Assembly (NCBI GenBank): GCA_933228675.1
Contig: OW121741.1
Location: 20,473,997 to 20,537,996, forward strand
From: Stomorhina lunata
Lineage: Eukaryota > Arthropoda > Insecta > Diptera > Rhiniidae
Length of the DNA stretch: 64,000 nucleotides
Direction: 5' to 3'
Shown here: positions 54,471 through 64,000 of the stretch, in pieces
Numbering within the stretch: position 1 is the stretch's first letter
How the letters are laid out: each line of letters opens with the position of its first letter
The notes under the pieces: model-generated
Told to the model about the DNA's origin: nothing
The model's database searches: none
The model's input: the letters and a program-made list of their open reading frames with translations, nothing else
Made by a program: the position numbers and the translations under genes

Positions 54471-56105
54471 AGAAATTTTTGAAAAATTTCCTACAAAAGT
54501 AAGAAATTTTTGACAAATTTCCTATAAAAATAAGAAATTTTTGAAAAATTTCCTATAATAATAAGAAATTTTTGAAAAATTTCCTATAAAAATAAGAAAT
54601 TTTTGAAAAATTTCCTATAAAAATAAGAAATTTTTGAAAAATTTCCTATAAAAATAAGAAATTTTTGAAAAATTTCCTATAAAAATAGGAAATTTTTTTG
54701 AAAAATTTTCTATAAAAATAAGAAATTTTTTGAAAAATTTCCTATAAAAATAAGAAATTTTTGAAAAATTTCCTATAAAAATAAGAAATTTTTGAAAAAT
54801 TTCCTATAAAAATAAGAAATTTTTGAAAAATTTCCTATAAAAATAAGAAATTTTTGAAAAATTTCCTATAAAAATATGAAATTTTTGAAAAATTTCCTAT
54901 CAAAATAAGAAATTTTTGAAAAATTTCCTATCAAAATAAGAAATTTTTGAAAAATTTCCTATCAAAATAAGAAATTTTTGAAAAATTTCCTATCAAAATA
55001 AGAAATTTTTGAAAAATTTCCTATAAAAATAAGAAATTTTTGAAAAATTTCCTATAAAAAAAAGAAATTTTTGAAAAATTTCCTATAAAAATAAGAAATT
55101 TTTGAAAAATTTCCTATAAAAATAAGAAATTTTTTAAAAAATTTCCTATAAAAATAAGAAATTTTTTAAAAAATTCCTATAAAAATAAGAAATTTTTGAA
55201 AAATTTCCTATAAAAATAAGAAATTTTTTAAAAATTTCCTATAAAAATAAGAAATTTTTTAAAAAATTTCCTATAAAAATAAGAAATTTTTTAAAAAATT
55301 CCTATAAAAATAAGAAATTTTTGAAAAATTTCCTATAAAAATAAGAAATTTTTTAAAAATTTCCTATAAAAATAAGAATTTTTTGAAAAATTTCCTATAG
55401 AAATAAGAAATTTTTGAAAAATTTTCTATAAAAATAGGAAATTTTTGAAAAAATTCCTATAAAAATAGGAAATTTTTGAAAAATTTCAAATAAAAATAAG
55501 AAATTTTTGAAAAATTTCCTACAAAAATAAGAAATTTTTGAAAAATTTCCTACAAAAATAAGAAATTTTTAAAAATTTCCTACAAAAATAAGAAACTTTT
55601 GAAAAATTTCCTATAAAAATAAGAAATTTTTGAAATTTTTCCTATAAAAATAAAAAATTTTTGAAAAATTTCCTATAGAAATGAGAAGTTTTTGAAAAAT
55701 TTCCTATAAAAATAGAAATTTTTGAAAAATTTCCTATAAAAATAAGAAATTTTTGAAAAATTTCCTATAAAAATAAGAAATTTTTGAAAAATTTCCTATA
55801 AAAATAAGAAATTTTTGAAAAATCTCCAATAAAAATAATAAATTTTTGGAAATTTTTCAAATATGTCTATTTCTATAGGAAATTTTTCAAAAAATTCCTA
55901 TTTTTATAGGAAAGTTTTCAAAAATTTCATATTTTTATAGGAATTTTTTTTCAAAAATTTCTTATTTTTATAGGAAATTTTTAAAAAATTTCTTATTTTT
56001 ATAGGAACTTTTTCAAAAATTTCTTATTTTTATAGGAAATTTTTAAAAAATTTCTTATTTTTATAGTAGATTTCTTAAATTTTCTTGTTTAGAGGAAGTT
56101 TTTGA
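54470..56105. repeat. 31-bp satellite, TAAGAAA variant, with a strand switch
   Basis: The unit is CCTATAAAAATAAGAAA followed by TTTTTGAAAAATTT. TAAGAAA replaces TAGGAAA in almost every unit. Sub-blocks share further variants (CCTATCAAAATAAG at about 54895-55010; TTTTTTAAAAA units at about 55130-55370, themselves duplicated). The array flips to its inverse at about 55850. Confidence 0.95.
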
Positions 56106-57030
56106 AAATTAGTTTTTTCTGCTCACCCTACATTTGACTTTACACACATGCAAAGTTATACGAGTTGTTTGTTTTTGTTTTTAGTTTTTTTTATTTTTTT
56201 CGTATTTTGCTGGAGACTTTAGGCAAAATATTCTAAATTTTTTAAATTCAATATTGTTTCAAAGTTGTCAGACATTAGACGTGTTGTGGTTTTTTTTAAC
56301 GTAGCGTCGTCGGTGGTGCTGACTTTTTAACTCGAACTCGAATATAAAAACTCTGACAATATTGAAATAAAAAAATTACGTTCGATCGTAAAAAAATTAA
56401 CCAACTGCATAAAAATACATTAAAATTTTAATAAAAAATTCCCATAAAATAGTGCGTAAAACAAGTGTGCATAATTAAAAATTATAAAAAAAATATCGAA
56501 AAAAAATTTCTTAGTATTTAGCTATAATTTATTGTAATTTATATTGAAAGTGTTTTACCGCAATTTTCAAATAAATACGCGTTTGTCCAACGAGTCAAGT
56601 GTTCGCTAACGTTTGCGCCAGTTCTGAATTGTCGTTTTTTCTTCACTTAATTGATTTATGTCGTTATCGAATTACTTTGTCAATAATTTTGAGAAATAAA
56701 TTTGTTTAAGCACATTTTTTCTTATTTTATTTGAAAAAATTTTAAATTTATTTTATTTCAATTTTTTGTTGAATGTTTGTCATTTAAATTATTTAATTGT
56801 TATGGACTGTTTGTTAATAATTTATGGATATGAACTGATTTTTACAATATCTAAAAATTTTGTGTTTATAAAAATTATTATATGACATATGAGAACAAGT
56901 GTTTCAATGTTATCCAAACAAATTTGATAATAAATTTAAATTAATAACATTTTTCAAAATCAAAGGAATTAAACAACTTAATTTTGAAATTTTCATATCA
57001 AAAAAGTTAAAGCAGACATCAATAAACGAT
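56106..57030 (+). promoter_or_regulatory. Possible promoter and 5' UTR
   Basis: The stretch 56280-56630 has a GCGTCGTCGGTGGTGCTGAC block, TATA-like GAATATAAAAACTCTG at about 56340, then leader-like A-rich sequence with AGTGCGTAAAACAAGTGTGC and GTGTTCGCTAACGTTTGCGC. Fly gene leaders often look like this. No ATG-started frame with protein character follows in the window, so any coding part would lie beyond the satellite. Confidence 0.3.
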
Positions 57031-57031
57031 G

Positions 57032-60000
57032 CTTAGACTATGACTAGACTATGACTAGACTATGACTAGACTATGACTAGACTATGACTAGACTATGACT
57101 AGACTATGACTAGACTATGACTAGACTATGACTAGACTATGACTAGACTATGACTAGACTATGACTAGACTATGACTAGACTATGACTAGACTATGACTA
57201 GACTATGACTAGACTATGACTAGACTATGACTAGACTATGACTAGACTATGACTAGACTATGACTAGACTATGACTAGACTATGACTAGACTATGACTAG
57301 ACTATGACTAGACTATGACTAGACTATGACTAGACTATGACTAGACTATGACTAGACTATGACTAGACTATGACTAGACTATGACTAGACTATGACTAGA
57401 CTATGACTAGACTATGACTAGACTATGACTAGACTATGACTAGACTATGACTAGACTATGACTAGACTATGACTAGACTATGACTAGACTATGACTAGAC
57501 TATGACTAGACTATGACTAGACTATGACTAGACTATGACTAGACTATGACTAGACTATGACTAGACTATGACTAGACTATGACTAGACTATGACTAGACT
57601 ATGACTAGACTATGACTAGACTATGACTAGACTATGACTAGACTATGACTAGACTATGACTAGACTATGACTAGACTATGACTAGACTATGACTAGACTA
57701 TGACTAGACTATGACTAGACTATGACTAGACTATGACTAGACTATGACTAGACTATGACTAGACTATGACTAGACTATGACTAGACTATGACTAGACTAT
57801 GACTAGACTATGACTAGACTATGACTAGACTATGACTAGACTATGACTAGACTATGACTAGACTATGACTAGACTATGACTAGACTATGACTAGACTATG
57901 ACTAGACTATGACTAGACTATGACTAGACTATGACTAGACTATGACTAGACTATGACTAGACTATGACTAGACTATGACTAGACTATGACTAGACTATGA
58001 CTAGACTATGACTAGACTATGACTAGACTATGACTAGACTATGACTAGACTATGACTAGACTATGACTAGACTATGACTAGACTATGACTAGACTATGAC
58101 TAGACTATGACTAGACTATGACTAGACTATGACTAGACTATGACTAGACTATGACTAGACTATGACTAGACTATGACTAGACTATGACTAGACTATGACT
58201 AGACTATGACTAGACTATGACTAGACTATGACTAGACTATGACTAGACTATGACTAGACTATGACTAGACTATGACTAGACTATGACTAGACTATGACTA
58301 GACTATGACTAGACTATGACTAGACTATGACTAGACTATGACTAGACTATGACTAGACTATGACTAGACTATGACTAGACTATGACTAGACTATGACTAG
58401 ACTATGACTAGACTATGACTAGACTATGACTAGACTATGACTAGACTATGACTAGACTATGACTAGACTATGACTAGACTATGACTAGACTATGACTAGA
58501 CTATGACTAGACTATGACTAGACTATGACTAGACTATGACTAGACTATGACTAGACTATGACTAGACTATGACTAGACTATGACTAGACTATGACTAGAC
58601 TATGACTAGACTATGACTAGACTATGACTAGACTATGACTAGACTATGACTAGACTATGACTAGACTATGACTAGACTATGACTAGACTATGACTAGACT
58701 ATGACTAGACTATGACTAGACTATGACTAGACTATGACTAGACTATGACTAGACTATGACTAGACTATGACTAGACTATGACTAGACTATGACTAGACTA
58801 TGACTAGACTATGACTAGACTATGACTAGACTATGACTAGACTATGACTAGACTATGACTAGACTATGACTAGACTATGACTAGACTATGACTAGACTAT
58901 GACTAGACTATGACTAGACTATGACTAGACTATGACTAGACTATGACTAGACTATGACTAGACTATGACTAGACTATGACTAGACTATGACTAGACTATG
59001 ACTAGACTATGACTAGACTATGACTAGACTATGACTAGACTATGACTAGACTATGACTAGACTATGACTAGACTATGACTAGACTATGACTAGACTATGA
59101 CTAGACTATGACTAGACTATGACTAGACTATGACTAGACTATGACTAGACTATGACTAGACTATGACTAGACTATGACTAGACTATGACTAGACTATGAC
59201 TAGACTATGACTAGACTATGACTAGACTATGACTAGACTATGACTAGACTATGACTAGACTATGACTAGACTATGACTAGACTATGACTAGACTATGACT
59301 AGACTATGACTAGACTATGACTAGACTATGACTAGACTATGACTAGACTATGACTAGACTATGACTAGACTATGACTAGACTATGACTAGACTATGACTA
59401 GACTATGACTAGACTATGACTAGACTATGACTAGACTATGACTAGACTATGACTAGACTATGACTAGACTATGACTAGACTATGACTAGACTATGACTAG
59501 ACTATGACTAGACTATGACTAGACTATGACTAGACTATGACTAGACTATGACTAGACTATGACTAGACTATGACTAGACTATGACTAGACTATGACTAGA
59601 CTATGACTAGACTATGACTAGACTATGACTAGACTATGACTAGACTATGACTAGACTATGACTAGACTATGACTAGACTATGACTAGACTATGACTAGAC
59701 TATGACTAGACTATGACTAGACTATGACTAGACTATGACTAGACTATGACTAGACTATGACTAGACTATGACTAGACTATGACTAGACTATGACTAGACT
59801 ATGACTAGACTATGACTAGACTATGACTAGACTATGACTAGACTATGACTAGACTATGACTAGACTATGACTAGACTATGACTAGACTATGACTAGACTA
59901 TGACTAGACTATGACTAGACTATGACTAGACTATGACTAGACTATGACTAGACTATGACTAGACTATGACTAGACTATGACTAGACTATGACTAGACTAT

Positions 60001-63000
60001 GACTAGACTATGACTAGACTATGACTAGACTATGACTAGACTATGACTAGACTATGACTAGACTATGACTAGACTATGACTAGACTATGACTAGACTATG
60101 ACTAGACTATGACTAGACTATGACTAGACTATGACTAGACTATGACTAGACTATGACTAGACTATGACTAGACTATGACTAGACTATGACTAGACTATGA
60201 CTAGACTATGACTAGACTATGACTAGACTATGACTAGACTATGACTAGACTATGACTAGACTATGACTAGACTATGACTAGACTATGACTAGACTATGAC
60301 TAGACTATGACTAGACTATGACTAGACTATGACTAGACTATGACTAGACTATGACTAGACTATGACTAGACTATGACTAGACTATGACTAGACTATGACT
60401 AGACTATGACTAGACTATGACTAGACTATGACTAGACTATGACTAGACTATGACTAGACTATGACTAGACTATGACTAGACTATGACTAGACTATGACTA
60501 GACTATGACTAGACTATGACTAGACTATGACTAGACTATGACTAGACTATGACTAGACTATGACTAGACTATGACTAGACTATGACTAGACTATGACTAG
60601 ACTATGACTAGACTATGACTAGACTATGACTAGACTATGACTAGACTATGACTAGACTATGACTAGACTATGACTAGACTATGACTAGACTATGACTAGA
60701 CTATGACTAGACTATGACTAGACTATGACTAGACTATGACTAGACTATGACTAGACTATGACTAGACTATGACTAGACTATGACTAGACTATGACTAGAC
60801 TATGACTAGACTATGACTAGACTATGACTAGACTATGACTAGACTATGACTAGACTATGACTAGACTATGACTAGACTATGACTAGACTATGACTAGACT
60901 ATGACTAGACTATGACTAGACTATGACTAGACTATGACTAGACTATGACTAGACTATGACTAGACTATGACTAGACTATGACTAGACTATGACTAGACTA
61001 TGACTAGACTATGACTAGACTATGACTAGACTATGACTAGACTATGACTAGACTATGACTAGACTATGACTAGACTATGACTAGACTATGACTAGACTAT
61101 GACTAGACTATGACTAGACTATGACTAGACTATGACTAGACTATGACTAGACTATGACTAGACTATGACTAGACTATGACTAGACTATGACTAGACTATG
61201 ACTAGACTATGACTAGACTATGACTAGACTATGACTAGACTATGACTAGACTATGACTAGACTATGACTAGACTATGACTAGACTATGACTAGACTATGA
61301 CTAGACTATGACTAGACTATGACTAGACTATGACTAGACTATGACTAGACTATGACTAGACTATGACTAGACTATGACTAGACTATGACTAGACTATGAC
61401 TAGACTATGACTAGACTATGACTAGACTATGACTAGACTATGACTAGACTATGACTAGACTATGACTAGACTATGACTAGACTATGACTAGACTATGACT
61501 AGACTATGACTAGACTATGACTAGACTATGACTAGACTATGACTAGACTATGACTAGACTATGACTAGACTATGACTAGACTATGACTAGACTATGACTA
61601 GACTATGACTAGACTATGACTAGACTATGACTAGACTATGACTAGACTATGACTAGACTATGACTAGACTATGACTAGACTATGACTAGACTATGACTAG
61701 ACTATGACTAGACTATGACTAGACTATGACTAGACTATGACTAGACTATGACTAGACTATGACTAGACTATGACTAGACTATGACTAGACTATGACTAGA
61801 CTATGACTAGACTATGACTAGACTATGACTAGACTATGACTAGACTATGACTAGACTATGACTAGACTATGACTAGACTATGACTAGACTATGACTAGAC
61901 TATGACTAGACTATGACTAGACTATGACTAGACTATGACTAGACTATGACTAGACTATGACTAGACTATGACTAGACTATGACTAGACTATGACTAGACT
62001 ATGACTAGACTATGACTAGACTATGACTAGACTATGACTAGACTATGACTAGACTATGACTAGACTATGACTAGACTATGACTAGACTATGACTAGACTA
62101 TGACTAGACTATGACTAGACTATGACTAGACTATGACTAGACTATGACTAGACTATGACTAGACTATGACTAGACTATGACTAGACTATGACTAGACTAT
62201 GACTAGACTATGACTAGACTATGACTAGACTATGACTAGACTATGACTAGACTATGACTAGACTATGACTAGACTATGACTAGACTATGACTAGACTATG
62301 ACTAGACTATGACTAGACTATGACTAGACTATGACTAGACTATGACTAGACTATGACTAGACTATGACTAGACTATGACTAGACTATGACTAGACTATGA
62401 CTAGACTATGACTAGACTATGACTAGACTATGACTAGACTATGACTAGACTATGACTAGACTATGACTAGACTATGACTAGACTATGACTAGACTATGAC
62501 TAGACTATGACTAGACTATGACTAGACTATGACTAGACTATGACTAGACTATGACTAGACTATGACTAGACTATGACTAGACTATGACTAGACTATGACT
62601 AGACTATGACTAGACTATGACTAGACTATGACTAGACTATGACTAGACTATGACTAGACTATGACTAGACTATGACTAGACTATGACTAGACTATGACTA
62701 GACTATGACTAGACTATGACTAGACTATGACTAGACTATGACTAGACTATGACTAGACTATGACTAGACTATGACTAGACTATGACTAGACTATGACTAG
62801 ACTATGACTAGACTATGACTAGACTATGACTAGACTATGACTAGACTATGACTAGACTATGACTAGACTATGACTAGACTATGACTAGACTATGACTAGA
62901 CTATGACTAGACTATGACTAGACTATGACTAGACTATGACTAGACTATGACTAGACTATGACTAGACTATGACTAGACTATGACTAGACTATGACTAGAC

Positions 63001-64000
63001 TATGACTAGACTATGACTAGACTATGACTAGACTATGACTAGACTATGACTAGACTATGACTAGACTATGACTAGACTATGACTAGACTATGACTAGACT
63101 ATGACTAGACTATGACTAGACTATGACTAGACTATGACTAGACTATGACTAGACTATGACTAGACTATGACTAGACTATGACTAGACTATGACTAGACTA
63201 TGACTAGACTATGACTAGACTATGACTAGACTATGACTAGACTATGACTAGACTATGACTAGACTATGACTAGACTATGACTAGACTATGACTAGACTAT
63301 GACTAGACTATGACTAGACTATGACTAGACTATGACTAGACTATGACTAGACTATGACTAGACTATGACTAGACTATGACTAGACTATGACTAGACTATG
63401 ACTAGACTATGACTAGACTATGACTAGACTATGACTAGACTATGACTAGACTATGACTAGACTATGACTAGACTATGACTAGACTATGACTAGACTATGA
63501 CTAGACTATGACTAGACTATGACTAGACTATGACTAGACTATGACTAGACTATGACTAGACTATGACTAGACTATGACTAGACTATGACTAGACTATGAC
63601 TAGACTATGACTAGACTATGACTAGACTATGACTAGACTATGACTAGACTATGACTAGACTATGACTAGACTATGACTAGACTATGACTAGACTATGACT
63701 AGACTATGACTAGACTATGACTAGACTATGACTAGACTATGACTAGACTATGACTAGACTATGACTAGACTATGACTAGACTATGACTAGACTATGACTA
63801 GACTATGACTAGACTATGACTAGACTATGACTAGACTATGACTAGACTATGACTAGACTATGACTAGACTATGACTAGACTATGACTAGACTATGACTAG
63901 ACTATGACTAGACTATGACTAGACTATGACTAGACTATGACTAGACTATGACTAGACTATGACTAGACTATGACTAGACTATGACTAGACTATGACTAGA
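57032..64000. repeat. 11-bp satellite, about 630 copies (ACTAGACTATG), runs off the window
   Basis: Head-to-tail 11-bp unit ACTAGACTATG with no variant seen by eye across nearly 7 kb. It begins with GCTTAGACTATGAC and continues past the window end. It has no open frame, since the 11-bp period brings TAG/TGA into every frame. Confidence 0.98.

Noticed and set aside
54285..54482. 65-codon open frame near 54.3 kb
   Set aside because: No family resemblance, splice context or signal peptide; it runs into the satellite.
28436..56105. CRISPR-like reading of the 31-bp arrays
   Set aside because: No unique spacers: repeats are contiguous, and the genome is eukaryotic.
57032..64000. Telomeric repeat
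   Set aside because: Flies lack short telomerase repeats, the unit has no G-rich strand, and the array is flanked by unique gene-like DNA on the left; better called a satellite.

Overview
The window looks like nuclear DNA of a higher (probably calyptrate) fly. It is extremely AT-rich, has 57-72 bp introns and TATA/Initiator promoters, and carries mariner-type transposons, interspersed repeats with a GTCY microsatellite (mini-me/DINE-1-like) and an ADAMTS-like/papilin-type gene fragment. The species assignment is inference; no marker gene proves it.

Layout. 1-6.5 kb: repeats and one dead mariner copy (1678-2965). 6.6-16.2 kb: three members of an unrecognised secreted helical protein family (called family A here), at 6631-7491 (-), 12386-13231 (+) and 15329-16177 (+). 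Each has a 19-codon signal-peptide exon, a phase-0 intron of 57-72 bp and one long exon. Between them lie a foldback element, decayed reverse-transcriptase pieces and an 11-bp satellite. 16.5-19.1 kb: degenerate tandem repeats. 19.2-31.1 kb: three single-exon members of a second unrecognised secreted family (family B) at 19284-20189, 26410-27960 and 30375-31124, all (+). Their TATA boxes and 5' leaders are recognisably alike, and 30/31-bp palindromic AT satellites separate them. 31-37 kb: a 133-bp triplet repeat, mini-me-like copies and a mariner copy with an intact 361-codon transposase frame (33965-35268). 37.4-43.9 kb (-): a split gene for a 124-residue secreted protein with a 6.1 kb intron full of repeats. 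44.9-56.1 kb: large 31-bp satellite arrays around three exons of an ADAMTS-like/papilin-type gene (47674-48150, +). 57.0-64.0 kb: an apparently perfect 11-bp satellite that runs off the window.

The main candidate for something undescribed is the cluster of two tandem families of small secreted helix-rich proteins. One family B member carries a roughly 280-residue Ser/Glu repeat domain rich in S-x-E sites. The members of each family probably share expression, because promoter elements are conserved between paralogues. Their function cannot be read from the sequence; secreted reproductive, salivary or gut proteins are possibilities only.

A second theme is satellite biology. Array periods of 11, 21 and 30-31 bp are all close to whole helical turns. 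The 31-bp family has array-specific diagnostic bases and several orientation switches. A third is a set of 29-46 bp insertions sharing one core, three of them flanked by clear target-site duplications, which look like the 3' tails of a non-LTR retrotransposon.
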